This document shows positions 42,227 to 52,376 of a stretch of DNA of 64,000 nucleotides, piece by piece. This DNA is from Vibrionaceae bacterium (GTDB lineage Bacteria; Pseudomonadota; Gammaproteobacteria; Enterobacterales; Vibrionaceae): assembly GCA_018222805.1 (NCBI GenBank), contig JAAEZQ010000006.1, positions 62,001 through 126,000 of the forward strand, written 5' to 3'. Position 1 is the stretch's first letter. The number at the start of each line of letters is the position of its first letter. A program made the translations under genes and the position numbers. Under the pieces are notes generated by a model. It searched no databases. It saw nothing but the letters and a program-made list of their open reading frames with translations, and was not told where the DNA came from.

Positions 42227-42886
42227 CTATTCCCAATTTAATACCGTCCAGTTTGGCTGATTTGCATGCTCTCTCAGGCGAGGGCATGGATTGACCAAAT
42301 AGGCGTAGTCTGCATGATGACAGAGAGGCAAGTCGTTGATGGAATCAGTATAAAAGTGGATTTCTGAATACGACTCTGACTGCTCCTCTAACCATTTTTG
42401 CAGTCTGGTAACCTTACCTTCTCGATAGCTAGGTATGCCCGAAATTTCGGCGCTATAAGTGCCTTTTTGCTCAATCAAGTCGATCCCCAGTGACGTCGGG
42501 ATTCCAAGACGTTGGCCAACCGTTTCGACTAAGAAAGTCACGCTCGCGGAAATGATCACCATATCAATGCCATCTCGGGAGAGTTGTTCGATCAACGTTT
42601 TGGACTCTTTAAACTGCTTGGGTAGAATTTGCTCGTCTACACACTCTGCAACCAAGGTTTTTACTTGCTCGATAGGCATGTCGGAAAGTGGTGCCATGCA
42701 AAACCCAAGGTAGTCTTCCATGTCCATTTTTCCCTCTGCGTAGAGCTTCATGAGGCGTTGATCTTCTTCGATGAAGTGAGGCTGTGTCGCAATGCCTTTT
42801 TCGACCAAAAATGCGTTCCAAATCATCGCGCAGTCAGCGTTGATTAAGGTTTCGTCCATATCAAAAACATACAAAGGTTTGGACAT
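42227..42886 (-). CDS. HAD-IB family phosphatase (SerB-like fold)
   Basis: ORF 219 aa; FDMDETLINADCA, VIISASVTFLVE, HFYTDSINDLPL. Confidence 0.88.
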   Translation of the reverse strand: MSKPLYVFDMDETLINADCAMIWNAFLVEKGIATQPHFIEEDQRLMKLYAEGKMDMEDYLGFCMAPLSDMPIEQVKTLVAECVDEQILPKQFKESKTLIEQLSRDGIDMVIISASVTFLVETVGQRLGIPTSLGIDLIEQKGTYSAEISGIPSYREGKVTRLQKWLEEQSESYSEIHFYTDSINDLPLCHHADYAYLVNPCPRLREHANQPNWTVLNWE

Positions 42887-42887
42887 C

Positions 42888-43907
42888 TTAAGCTCTCACT
42901 GGTTGAATTTCGTTTAGGTTAAAGAGTAGTTCTAACTGGCTGCCATTTGCTAGTAGTCGCTCAGATGAACGGTTGAGTAAATCAACGGTGAGTTCACACT
43001 CGTTAACTTGCACCTGATAGCGGATCACATTACCCAACAACTGGTGATTTTTGATGGTACCACTTTGTGGTGCGGAAATGTGGTTACCATACTGACGGCC
43101 TTGCTCTTTGACATAAATGGACTCAGGGCGAATAGCTACTTTGCTTTGAGTATTGATATTAAAAAGCTGTTTGGCGTGGTCGGCTTCTACCAGGTTGTAG
43201 TGTCCCATAAAACCGGCAACAAACTCGTTGGTTGGTTGCGTGTAAATCTCTTCGGGCGTACCAGCCTGAACGAGTTCCCCTTTATTCATCAGAAAGATGC
43301 GATCAGACATGATCATGGCCTCTTCTTGGTCATGGGTAACGAAGATAGTTGTCAGGTTCATCTCTTTCTGGATGTCGCGAATTTGCTGACGAAGGTGCTT
43401 ACGGATTTTAGCATCCAGAGCTGACAAAGGTTCGTCTAGCAGCAGAATACGTGGTTGCACGACCAAGGCACGTGCTAATGCTACGCGCTGACGCTGCCCA
43501 CCTGAAAGCTGATGCGGGTACTGCTTTTCTTTGCCTTTCAGATCAACCAACTCAATCACTTTCGCCACTTCACGCTGGATGTGTTCCGCGGCGAGTTTCT
43601 TCATTTTCAGGCCAAACGCAATGTTTCCTTCAACCGTCATATTGGGAAACAGAGCGTACGACTGAAACACCATGCCGATGCCGCGTTCTTGCGGTACTTG
43701 GTGGGTGATATCCTCACCGTTAACCAAAATTTCCCCACCTTCAACAGGATTAAGCCCTGCAAGACTGCGCAGCAGAGTGGATTTACCACATCCGCTTGGG
43801 CCAAGTAGAGTAATGAACTCGCCTTGCTCGATAATGAATTGGATACCTTCAAATACGGTATTCTCACCAAAACGTTTGGTTAGTTTTTTTGCGGTTACGT
43901 AACTCAT
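42888..43907 (-). CDS. ABC transporter ATP-binding protein (spermidine/2-AEP/iron-type importer)
   Basis: Walker A GPSGCGKST, signature LSGGQRQRVALARAL, Walker B ILLLDEPLSALD, C-terminal TOBE-like region. Confidence 0.92.
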   Translation of the reverse strand: MSYVTAKKLTKRFGENTVFEGIQFIIEQGEFITLLGPSGCGKSTLLRSLAGLNPVEGGEILVNGEDITHQVPQERGIGMVFQSYALFPNMTVEGNIAFGLKMKKLAAEHIQREVAKVIELVDLKGKEKQYPHQLSGGQRQRVALARALVVQPRILLLDEPLSALDAKIRKHLRQQIRDIQKEMNLTTIFVTHDQEEAMIMSDRIFLMNKGELVQAGTPEEIYTQPTNEFVAGFMGHYNLVEADHAKQLFNINTQSKVAIRPESIYVKEQGRQYGNHISAPQSGTIKNHQLLGNVIRYQVQVNECELTVDLLNRSSERLLANGSQLELLFNLNEIQPVRA

Positions 43908-44692
43908 GATTTAGCACCTCGACTGAAACGACTTGCCAGCCAAGTCAGTAAGAAAATAAATAAGAAATAGGTCATGACCAACGCAGACGTAAAGTGCCCG
44001 CTTGTCTGACGCATGTTGTACAAGTAGATCTGTAAAGTTTCATAGCGTGTGCCGACTAGAATATTGGCAAACACAAACTCACCGAGCAGGAAGGAGAAAG
44101 AGAGAAACAGCGACGCCATTAAGCCTTTCTTCAAGTTTGGCAAAATGATCAGTAAAAATGCTTTGGTTGTGCTTGCACCAAGTAAATGCGCAGCGTCCAT
44201 CAAGTCATGCAGGTTGATGGCTTCGGAGCTGTTTGAAATCGCTCGATACATGAAAGGCAAAGCGATAGTGAAGTAAGTGCCAATCAAAATCCAAGGCGTA
44301 CCAATTAAGGAAATGTCGCTGTTGGCATAAAGTTGCAGAAGGCCAACCGACGACACCACTGGCGGTACAGCAAACGGAAGCAATATCAGAATATTCATCA
44401 GTTTGTCGAGTTTTGGGAAGTAGTAAAACACCACAAAAATCGCAGGCAGAATTAGAACAACACTCAGTGCCAGTGCTGAAATACAGACAAACAGCGAGCG
44501 ACCAAAAGCTTGCAGGAAGCGTGGATCGGTCAGCAGTTTGATGTACCAATCCAGCGTAAATCCGTCCGGTAGAATCGTCGCTCCCCAGCGGGAAGATATC
44601 GAATAGACGAAGGTTGCCAATATTGGGATCAGCATAATGCCGACAATGGAGTACACCACGGTTTTGTGGAAGCGAGTATTAACGTTTTGCAT
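43904..44692 (-). CDS. ABC transporter permease
   Basis: ORF 262 aa; EAA-like loop SEAINLHDLMDAAHLLGASTTKAFLLIILPNL. Confidence 0.9.
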   Translation of the reverse strand: MQNVNTRFHKTVVYSIVGIMLIPILATFVYSISSRWGATILPDGFTLDWYIKLLTDPRFLQAFGRSLFVCISALALSVVLILPAIFVVFYYFPKLDKLMNILILLPFAVPPVVSSVGLLQLYANSDISLIGTPWILIGTYFTIALPFMYRAISNSSEAINLHDLMDAAHLLGASTTKAFLLIILPNLKKGLMASLFLSFSFLLGEFVFANILVGTRYETLQIYLYNMRQTSGHFTSALVMTYFLFIFLLTWLASRFSRGAKS

Positions 44693-45590
44693 TAGCTTGT
44701 TTACCTGCGTAGCTCTTAGTAATCAGCCATTGGTTAATCACAGTGATAAAGGCCAGCATTGCCATCAAAATAACCGAGATTGCTGCGGCGAGATTAGGTT
44801 CAAGGAACAGATCGCCCGAGACCAAGCTCGCAATGCGAATGGTGATGAGGTTGTAGTTCCCGGAAGTCAACGCATACACACTGGCATAAGCGCCAATGGC
44901 ATTTGCGATCAGGATGATTAACGTACCCAGCAGCGCAGGAGAAAGCACGGGTAAGGCGATGCGTATCCAGTATTGTGAGGTTTTTGCGCCAAGCAGTGCG
45001 GCAGCCGCTTGCCAATCGTCACTTAGGGCATCGAATGCAGGGTAGAGCAACAATACTGCTAACGGGATCTGGAAGTAGATGTAAATCGCCATCAATCCCC
45101 ATTTGCCATAGAGGTCGAAATCGCCGAGCAAACCGTATTGTTTAAGCAGTAAAGTGACCGCACCGTTTGTGCCTAAAATGATGATGAATGCGAACGCCAA
45201 AGGCACGCCAGCGAAGTTGCTGCTCATGTTGGTAAAGGCAATGACACCGTCACGGATTTTTGAATCAACACGACGTAATGAAGAAACCAGTACGGTTGCA
45301 ACCAGTAACCCAACAATGCTCGACCAAAATGAGAGCCATAAGCTGTTGCCAAAAGCTTGCATCATGAAGGTTGAATCAAACACTTCCAGATAGTTATCGA
45401 ACGCGAACACGCCGTCGTAAATAAAGCTGTTAATCAGCACCCAAACAATCGGTGCAAGCTGAAACAGGTAGAAAAACAGAGCGAAGGGCGCAAGCCACAA
45501 TGCAGGCTTACTCCGTTTTAACCAACAACTCATTCGACGCTTGTTCGTGCTTTCATTATTGGTTGTTGATGAGATGGCAGAACTGCTCAT
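44679..45590 (-). CDS. ABC transporter permease
   Basis: ORF 303 aa; LPIALAVLLLYP-like and DDWQAAAALLGAKTSQYWIRIALPVLSPALLG. Confidence 0.9.
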   Translation of the reverse strand: MSSSAISSTTNNESTNKRRMSCWLKRSKPALWLAPFALFFYLFQLAPIVWVLINSFIYDGVFAFDNYLEVFDSTFMMQAFGNSLWLSFWSSIVGLLVATVLVSSLRRVDSKIRDGVIAFTNMSSNFAGVPLAFAFIIILGTNGAVTLLLKQYGLLGDFDLYGKWGLMAIYIYFQIPLAVLLLYPAFDALSDDWQAAAALLGAKTSQYWIRIALPVLSPALLGTLIILIANAIGAYASVYALTSGNYNLITIRIASLVSGDLFLEPNLAAAISVILMAMLAFITVINQWLITKSYAGKQANAKR

Positions 45591-46393
45591 AGTGCTAGCA
45601 ATTCCTGAGTATAAGGTTTCGAGTGGTCAAGGTTGAGAAGCTGACAAACCGAGCCACAAATCTCAGTTTGTTTAACGTGGCAATCTTGGTGGGTGAACGT
45701 ATCGCCAATCACAAACAGCGGTACTTCTCTCTCTTCTGGCAGTACGCCGCCATGAGATAAATCGTTGTTCATGCCATGATCGCTGGTCACGATGATCTGG
45801 TAACCATCGGCAAGCCACTGATCGATGTAGTTGGAAAGGATGATGTCTGCGCCGCGCGCACAATTGCGGTATTGACGAGAATCTAAACCGAATTTGTGGC
45901 CCGTATCATCAATGTTCATTGGGTGAATCAGCAAGAAGTCCGGCTGATGCGTACGGCGTAAATGTTCAGCATCTAAAAACAGAGCTTCATCAGGGTACTG
46001 GTCCCAGTGATAAAAGCAGCCATGTTGGATATTCAGTGTTTCATCATTGGTGAAGCGGTCACGGACGGCGTTATATGGGGCGCGATTATAAAGCTCGCTA
46101 ACCCAGTGATAAGCAGCGGCTGCGGTCACTTTGCCTTGAGATTTGGCCAAGCTGAAGATTGAATCCTGACTCGACAAACGAACGATATGATTGTTGACGA
46201 TGCCGCTATCAATCGGACGAACACCAGTTAGGATGCACTCGTAAAGTGGGCGGGACATCGAAGGTAGTTCACATTGCACGGGATACAGTGTTGCGCGTTG
46301 TTGCTCTAACAGACCGTTGAGGTAGCCCATACAATCACGGGCTACCTGATAATTCAGTCCATCGAGAACAACAAGGATAACCTTATTGCTCAT
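45587..46393 (-). CDS. Alkaline phosphatase superfamily protein (nucleotide pyrophosphatase/phosphodiesterase or phosphonoacetate-hydrolase-like)
   Basis: ORF 268 aa; LVVLDGLNYQ, MSRPLYECILTGVRP, HPMNIDDTGHKFG, VTSDHGMNNDLSHGG metal-binding motifs; no signal peptide. Confidence 0.82.
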   Translation of the reverse strand: MSNKVILVVLDGLNYQVARDCMGYLNGLLEQQRATLYPVQCELPSMSRPLYECILTGVRPIDSGIVNNHIVRLSSQDSIFSLAKSQGKVTAAAAYHWVSELYNRAPYNAVRDRFTNDETLNIQHGCFYHWDQYPDEALFLDAEHLRRTHQPDFLLIHPMNIDDTGHKFGLDSRQYRNCARGADIILSNYIDQWLADGYQIIVTSDHGMNNDLSHGGVLPEEREVPLFVIGDTFTHQDCHVKQTEICGSVCQLLNLDHSKPYTQELLAL

Positions 46394-46422
46394 GATATTT
46401 TCTCGTTACTTCTTGCTTGGTA

Positions 46423-47502
46423 TTACTGCTGATGAATCAGTACGTTCTCTTGCCATTGGCGCGGCAGCTTACGTGCCGATTTTTCCCATGCAGAGAAGTC
46501 CGTAACCGGTTTAGCGTTCGTGTACTGGTCGTTAGAGATCAACTTGTCCTGAATGGATTTTGGTAGGGTGATGTTGCTGCGAATCGGACGTGCATAACCT
46601 TCTGCAAGGTTTATCTGACCTTGGTCACTGAAGATGTATTCACGTGCTAGCTTCGCTGCATTCGGGTTCTTCGCGTATTTGTTGATGATGGTTGTGTAGC
46701 CCGAAACCACAGAACCGTCTTGAGGAATGTTTACGGTAAATTGGTCGCGGTCAATCTGGTCACGGTAGTTCAACGCGTTAAAATCCCAAAGGATAGCAAC
46801 TTCGACTTCACCTTTTTCAAGGTTTGCAATGCTTGGGTCCGTAAATGACAAACGACCTTGCTTGGCTAATTTTGCAAAATACTCGATAGCTGGTGTTAAG
46901 TTTGACTCGTCACCACCATGGGCAAACGCTGCCGCAAGTATTGCATTGTTGGCTTGTGCGGCCACACCGACATCACCGACCGTTACTTTGTAGTCGCCCT
47001 TTAGTAGGTCATCCCAGGTTTTTGGTGCGTTTTTCACTAGGTTATTGTTTGAGATGAAAGAGATTGTGCCAGTATAAGCAAGTGCCCAGTGGCCATCTTT
47101 GTCTTTTGCCCAATCAGGGATATCGTTCCAAGTTGTTGGTTTATATGGCTGTGTTACCCCTTTTTTTACCGCTACTCGCGCAAAGGCAAAACCCACATCA
47201 CCAATGTCCGCGGTAGCATTTTTCTTCTCAGCTTCAAATTTTGCGATCTCCTGAGCTGAGCTCATGTCCGTATCCTGATGCTTCAAACCGTAGTTTGATT
47301 GCAAGTCCGCCCATGTGTCTTTCCAGTTTGCCCAACTACCAGGCATACCCACACTGTAAACCGCACCTTCTTGTTGAGCCGCTTTTACTAATGTGTCTAG
47401 GTTGGCGTCTTTGTCTTGTGTCGCGGAAAACGCAGAGGCAGATAGTGTTGCTGCAATCAGAGTGGCTGATGCTACAGCGGAACGGCTAAGCAAAGTTTTC
47501 AT
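46423..47502 (-). CDS. ABC transporter extracellular solute-binding protein
   Basis: Signal peptide ATLSASAFSA; family-1-type binding protein (EGAVYSVGMPGSWANWKDTWADLQSNYGLKH...YFAKLAKQGRLSFTDPS). Confidence 0.88.
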   Translation of the reverse strand: MKTLLSRSAVASATLIAATLSASAFSATQDKDANLDTLVKAAQQEGAVYSVGMPGSWANWKDTWADLQSNYGLKHQDTDMSSAQEIAKFEAEKKNATADIGDVGFAFARVAVKKGVTQPYKPTTWNDIPDWAKDKDGHWALAYTGTISFISNNNLVKNAPKTWDDLLKGDYKVTVGDVGVAAQANNAILAAAFAHGGDESNLTPAIEYFAKLAKQGRLSFTDPSIANLEKGEVEVAILWDFNALNYRDQIDRDQFTVNIPQDGSVVSGYTTIINKYAKNPNAAKLAREYIFSDQGQINLAEGYARPIRSNITLPKSIQDKLISNDQYTNAKPVTDFSAWEKSARKLPRQWQENVLIHQQ

Positions 47503-47713
47503 TGTCTCTATCCTTCTGGACTAGGTCAGTAAGTTCGATTGTTATCCTATGGATGGAATGTGACGATTTAGCGCAGATAATTTGACAGTTATGCTGAATT
47601 TCTGTGGCAGTTATATTTCAACTGCATACAGGCTAACCAGTTGCTAGCTGTCATATTTTTGTTATCCAACTGACCTATCTTGTCCATCAAATAATCTGTG
47701 GACTAGATCAACA

Positions 47714-48454
47714 ATGAATACATTGATCACCTCTGACTCGGGAAAACAGTCAATTACGCAACTAGGAAAAATTAGAGCGACACTTCGTGAACAAATTCAT
47801 TCAGGAATTCTCGTGCAAGGGCAAAAATTGCCGTCGGAGCGCGAACTAAGCGAGCTTTTTTCAACGACCAGAATCACCATTAAGGATGCTTTAGTTTCGC
47901 TAGAAACAGAGGGAATCATCTACCGGGAGGAGCGACGAGGTTGGTATGTCTCTCCTCCAAGAGTGTGCTACAACCCATTGTCCCGCGCACATTTTCATCA
48001 AATGGTTCGCGAACAGAATCGCATAGCAGAAACCAAGTTAATCAATGTGCGCAGTGAAATGGCGTCTGGTGAGTATGCCAAGGTACTAGAAGTCGAACAG
48101 ATCACGCCAATTTATATTATTGAACGATTACGCCAAATTGATGGCCGCGCAGTACTGTTTGTAGAAAATGTGCTGAAAGCGTCATTGTTTGAGGGGATCT
48201 TGTCTGAAAACCTAACCATGTCACTGACAGGAATTTATGGGAAGAAATATGGGTTTGAAACAAAACGCTCCCGGTTTGATGTTATTCCAACCTCAGCGCG
48301 TGCTCATGTTGCTAAGTCTCTGAATCTGGCAGAAGGACAGCCTGTCTTCAAGATATGTCGTGTGAATTATAACCAACATGATGAGCTGATGGATTGTGAG
48401 CTGGAATATTGGCGCCCGGATGCAGTTAGGATTTGCATTGATAGTGTGGGATAA
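47714..48454 (+). CDS. GntR-family regulator with UTRA-like domain
   Basis: GQKLPSERELSELFSTTRITIKDALVSLETEGIIYREERRGWYVSPPR; divergent from the ABC operon. Confidence 0.88.
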   Translation: MNTLITSDSGKQSITQLGKIRATLREQIHSGILVQGQKLPSERELSELFSTTRITIKDALVSLETEGIIYREERRGWYVSPPRVCYNPLSRAHFHQMVREQNRIAETKLINVRSEMASGEYAKVLEVEQITPIYIIERLRQIDGRAVLFVENVLKASLFEGILSENLTMSLTGIYGKKYGFETKRSRFDVIPTSARAHVAKSLNLAEGQPVFKICRVNYNQHDELMDCELEYWRPDAVRICIDSVG

Positions 48455-48508
48455 GTGATAGATTCCCGACGACTTGTCTGCCATTACCGGGAATCATATC
48501 TTAAGCGA

Positions 48509-50092
48509 TTAAACTAAACTTTGCTCTTTCGCCATCTGCTTCGCAATACTTGGTGCTTTCCAGATGCTTGGCAACAGAATGAATGAGACTGGCACCGCTG
48601 TAATAACAATAAAGGATTGTAACGCGGAGATACCACCTGACCCCATTGAGATCAGAGCAATTGCCACTAGGCCCATGATCAATCCCCAGAATGAACGAAT
48701 CACCGCATTAGGCTCAGTGGAGCCAGTCATTACCACACTGATAGTATAGGTCATCGAGTCACCAGTGGTTACAATGAAGGTCGTGGTTAAGATCAAGAAA
48801 AGCACTGAAATGATCATCGGATAAGGCAATTGTGATGTAATTGCAAGTAAAGCAGCCGGTAAGTTAAAGCCTTCAAATGCGCCTGAAATCACTCCCGGGT
48901 TTTCCAACTCAAATGCCAGCCCACTACCGCCAACAATACTGAACCAGAAGCAGGTGATGAGCGGTGCAGCAATGCTAATTGCCATTATTAATTGACGGAT
49001 CGTGCGACCACGAGAGATACGCGCAATAAAGATCGCCATCATTGGGCCATAACCAATAAACCATCCCCAGAAGAATACGGTCCACCAGCTCAACCAGTTG
49101 GCATCTCCACGGTACAGTGCCATTGGGAAGAAGTTGTCTACCAAACGACCCACACCTTGAACATAGCCATCGACAATGAATTTTGTAGGGCCAACGAACA
49201 AAATATATCCAATTAAAACAATGGATAAGATGATGTTGTAACGACTGACAATTTGAATGCCTTTGCTTACGCCACTTAGCGCGGAAAGGGTGTACATCAG
49301 AATGGCAGCAATGATCACCATGCTTTGGGTGATAAAGGTATCTGGTAAACCGAACAACGCGTTAAGCGCATAACTAATTTGTAAACCCAGAAAGCCAATC
49401 GGACCGATCGTGCCAGCGGCTACAGCAAGGATACTGCATGCATCAGTAAAGTTACCAATCCAGCCATTGATCGCTTTATCACCGAAAACAGGGTAAAGCA
49501 GAGTACGTGGTTTTAATGGCAGGCCTTTGTCGTAATGTAGGTGCATCAAAACAATAGAGGACAGACCACCAAGGATCGCCCAGGCTAAGAAGCCCCAATG
49601 CATAAATGACTGAGATAACGCATTGATTGCGGCAGTTTTGGGGGAGGCTTCACCATAGAGTGGTGGAGCTGTAACAAAATGGGCGATAGGCTCAGCGGCT
49701 GCCCAGAAAACGCCACCGCCAGCAAGCAGTGTGCAAAGTACGATCGATAACCATTTGAAATTATCGATATCCGGCTTCGCTAAACCACCTAAACGCACGT
49801 CTCCAGTGCGCCCAAAGGCTAAAGCCAAACCAATTAAGAAATTGAGCAGAAGCAATACCTGCCAGTATGCTCCGAAATATTTTGTGGCAAATGTAAAGCC
49901 AGTGTTAACCATTGCGGTGAGAGACTCGGTATTCGTCAGAGCAAGCAGGACGAACAGAGTAAGGAAGCTACCACTTAACCAAAATACAGGGTTAGTGAGT
50001 TCGAGTCGCTTGAACAGGGATGGAGGGTGGATCGCGGCATAGTCTGCTTCCTGAACAGGAGCATGGGAGGCGATATTCGTCAGATTTGACAT
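48509..50092 (-). CDS. BCCT-family transporter
   Basis: ORF 527 aa, 12-TM pattern; NWLSWWTVFFWGWFIGYGPMMAIFIARISRGRTIRQL is the BCCT signature. Confidence 0.92.
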   Translation of the reverse strand: MSNLTNIASHAPVQEADYAAIHPPSLFKRLELTNPVFWLSGSFLTLFVLLALTNTESLTAMVNTGFTFATKYFGAYWQVLLLLNFLIGLALAFGRTGDVRLGGLAKPDIDNFKWLSIVLCTLLAGGGVFWAAAEPIAHFVTAPPLYGEASPKTAAINALSQSFMHWGFLAWAILGGLSSIVLMHLHYDKGLPLKPRTLLYPVFGDKAINGWIGNFTDACSILAVAAGTIGPIGFLGLQISYALNALFGLPDTFITQSMVIIAAILMYTLSALSGVSKGIQIVSRYNIILSIVLIGYILFVGPTKFIVDGYVQGVGRLVDNFFPMALYRGDANWLSWWTVFFWGWFIGYGPMMAIFIARISRGRTIRQLIMAISIAAPLITCFWFSIVGGSGLAFELENPGVISGAFEGFNLPAALLAITSQLPYPMIISVLFLILTTTFIVTTGDSMTYTISVVMTGSTEPNAVIRSFWGLIMGLVAIALISMGSGGISALQSFIVITAVPVSFILLPSIWKAPSIAKQMAKEQSLV

Positions 50093-50287
50093 AAGTACTT
50101 CGCTTTTTAAGGCTCGGAAGCCGTGTATTTCCCCTCACATCCAGTCGATGAAAAGTGTGAGGGAGTTCAAAAAGCCACAAATACTAACACGTCGAGATAA
50201 TGAATTTAACCGTAGATTTAAGTTCATTGTTCGTGTGTTAGCCAATCTGTTGATTTATCGGTATAGATGAAAGGGAAGTGGAGGGAA

Positions 50288-50554
50288 TTATCTGAGCTTT
50301 TGATGTATGCGACAACCAACCACATAACCGATGTAGAACAGCGCAGCGAGTGTGATTAGCGCAGCGGTGTTGGCGAGAGCTCGGTTAAGCCCTATTCCAA
50401 AAGCGAATGTAAACGCGATGCCATTGACCGCTTCCGTAGGAAAGTTGTACCAAGCACCATGGCCCGAAGAACCAAAAAGCAGCATTGTGCTGATTAGAAA
50501 GATCACGCCGCACAATAAGCCGAACCATTTGCTGTTGTTCATGTTTATTCTCAA
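50288..50554 (-). CDS. Small hypothetical membrane protein
   Basis: ORF 88 aa, three hydrophobic segments. Confidence 0.5.
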   Translation of the reverse strand: MRINMNNSKWFGLLCGVIFLISTMLLFGSSGHGAWYNFPTEAVNGIAFTFAFGIGLNRALANTAALITLAALFYIGYVVGCRIHQKLR

Positions 50555-50595
50555 GTGTTACCGAAGTAAGTAACAAAATATTTCAGGGCAGGCAT

Positions 50596-50640
50596 TATAT
50601 ACCCAAATAACCAAGAGGTGCGTGGTTATTTGGGTATATA
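50596..50640. repeat. Short palindromic element (18-bp perfect stem, 9-nt loop)
   Basis: TATATACCCAAATAACCA-AGAGGTGCG-TGGTTATTTGGGTATATA. Confidence 0.8.
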
Positions 50641-51041
50641 CCTGAACGAGAGTCTGAGTGGTAGTAAGTTGCAGTAATAAATTGAAAGGCCACCGAAGTA
50701 GCCTCTCTAAGAACTAATGGAGTGTGGTCCCACCCAGCCCTAAGAATCAAGGCTTCAGCCCATCAACCCTGAGCAGCAGCCAAACATGCAAGACACAATG
50801 CAAGGTTTGCTGGGGCAAGCGTACGGTCCTAAAATGATTACTTGCTGCTGTACATTTCAGGCGTAACAGGGCTCAGTTACAACGAATCTATGGTAGAGCA
50901 ACTCTTTAGGCAGTCAAAATCAAGCGCTGGCATATGAGTTTATTAACTTTACGTATCAATTAGAAAACTAGGCGGAAATTGTAAATAGCCTAGTTTGAGC
51001 TCCCCTCATTATTCATGTGATGAGGAGAGCTTTTATATAAG

Positions 51042-52295
51042 TTAAACGATTCGCGTCACTAAGCAAAAATGCTTTTTACCACGTTGAAGTAACCAGTATT
51101 GATCAAACAGTGGAAAGCTCAGACTTGGCTTCTCTCTGGATACTTTTTCTCCGTTAACACTAATGGCATTGTTATCAATCAGCTCTCTGGCAATGCGTTT
51201 TGAACTTGCTAAGCCTGATTCAATAAGCAGCGTCACTAAGTCCTGTTGAGAGCTCTTAATGCAAGGCAGGCCATCCAATTCAAGCTGCTTTAATTCACTT
51301 AAACTTAATTGTTGCACATCTCCACTAAACATCGCTTGAGTGATGCGCTCGGCACTTGCTAAGCCAGCTTCACCGTGAACAAAGCGTGTCATTTGTTCGG
51401 CAAGAATACGCTGTGCCTGTGGCTTACCTTGGCTTGATTTATCTTGTGACTCTATTGCGGCAATCTCTTCACAACTTAAGAACGTGTAGTATCGTAAAAA
51501 GTGGTATACATCGGTATCTTCTGCTGCCAGCCAAAACTGGTAAAACGCGTAAGGTGAAGTTTTGCTTGGATCAAGCCATACCGCACCCCCTTCCGTTTTG
51601 CCAAACTTGGTGCCATCGGATTTGGTGATCAGCGGTAATGTTAAGCCAAACACTTGCTCACCATTTTGGCGTCGTGTTAAGTCTATCCCGCTAACTATAT
51701 TACCCCATTGATCATTTCCGCCGATCTGTAATCGACAGCCGTGTTGACTGTTGAGTTCGGCAAAATCGTAAGATTGTAAAAGCGCGTAACTAAACTCTGT
51801 AAAAGAGATCCCTTGATCAGGGCGCTGCAGGCGTTGTTTTACTGAATCACGGTTGATCATAGTATTGATAGAGAAGTGCTTACCCACATCGCGAAAGAAG
51901 TCGATCACATTGATCTGCTGCATCCAGTTTGCATTGTTAACCAACAGCATTGGCGTCACCAGTTGAGGGTTCATCAATTTTTGGATTTGAGCTGAAAGGT
52001 CATTCACCCAGCCAGCAACGGTTTCTTCTGAGTTGAGGCTGCGCTCGGTGGCTTTAAAGCTTGGGTCACCAATCATGCCTGTTGCACCGCCAATCAAGGC
52101 GATTGCTTGATGACCTGCGTCTTGAAAGCGCTTGAGCATAATTAGCGGTACAAGATGTCCGATATGCAGGCTGCCTGCGGTTGGATCGAAACCGCAGTAT
52201 ACGGTTTGTGGCTCCGACAAAAGAGTGTGAATTTGTTCTAAATCACTGGCCTGCGCGATGAGTCCTCGCGCTTGTAAATCTTCAATCAATATCAT
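51042..52295 (-). CDS. tyrS: Tyrosyl-tRNA synthetase
   Basis: From [48 protein letters not shown] (KMSKS-equivalent); C-terminal S4-like domain. Confidence 0.93.
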   Translation of the reverse strand: MILIEDLQARGLIAQASDLEQIHTLLSEPQTVYCGFDPTAGSLHIGHLVPLIMLKRFQDAGHQAIALIGGATGMIGDPSFKATERSLNSEETVAGWVNDLSAQIQKLMNPQLVTPMLLVNNANWMQQINVIDFFRDVGKHFSINTMINRDSVKQRLQRPDQGISFTEFSYALLQSYDFAELNSQHGCRLQIGGNDQWGNIVSGIDLTRRQNGEQVFGLTLPLITKSDGTKFGKTEGGAVWLDPSKTSPYAFYQFWLAAEDTDVYHFLRYYTFLSCEEIAAIESQDKSSQGKPQAQRILAEQMTRFVHGEAGLASAERITQAMFSGDVQQLSLSELKQLELDGLPCIKSSQQDLVTLLIESGLASSKRIARELIDNNAISVNGEKVSREKPSLSFPLFDQYWLLQRGKKHFCLVTRIV

Positions 52296-52376
52296 TGTCT
52301 TATCCGCATGAGTTATTATTTCATTCAGACTAAAGCGCAACAGTGCTGATCGACATATCCCTAAAGGGATAGTTTG

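Noticed and set aside
48462-48502. Hairpin GATTCCCG...CGGGAATC between GntR gene and BCCT gene
   Set aside because: Long loop and no clear T-run on either strand; could be a terminator but support is weak.
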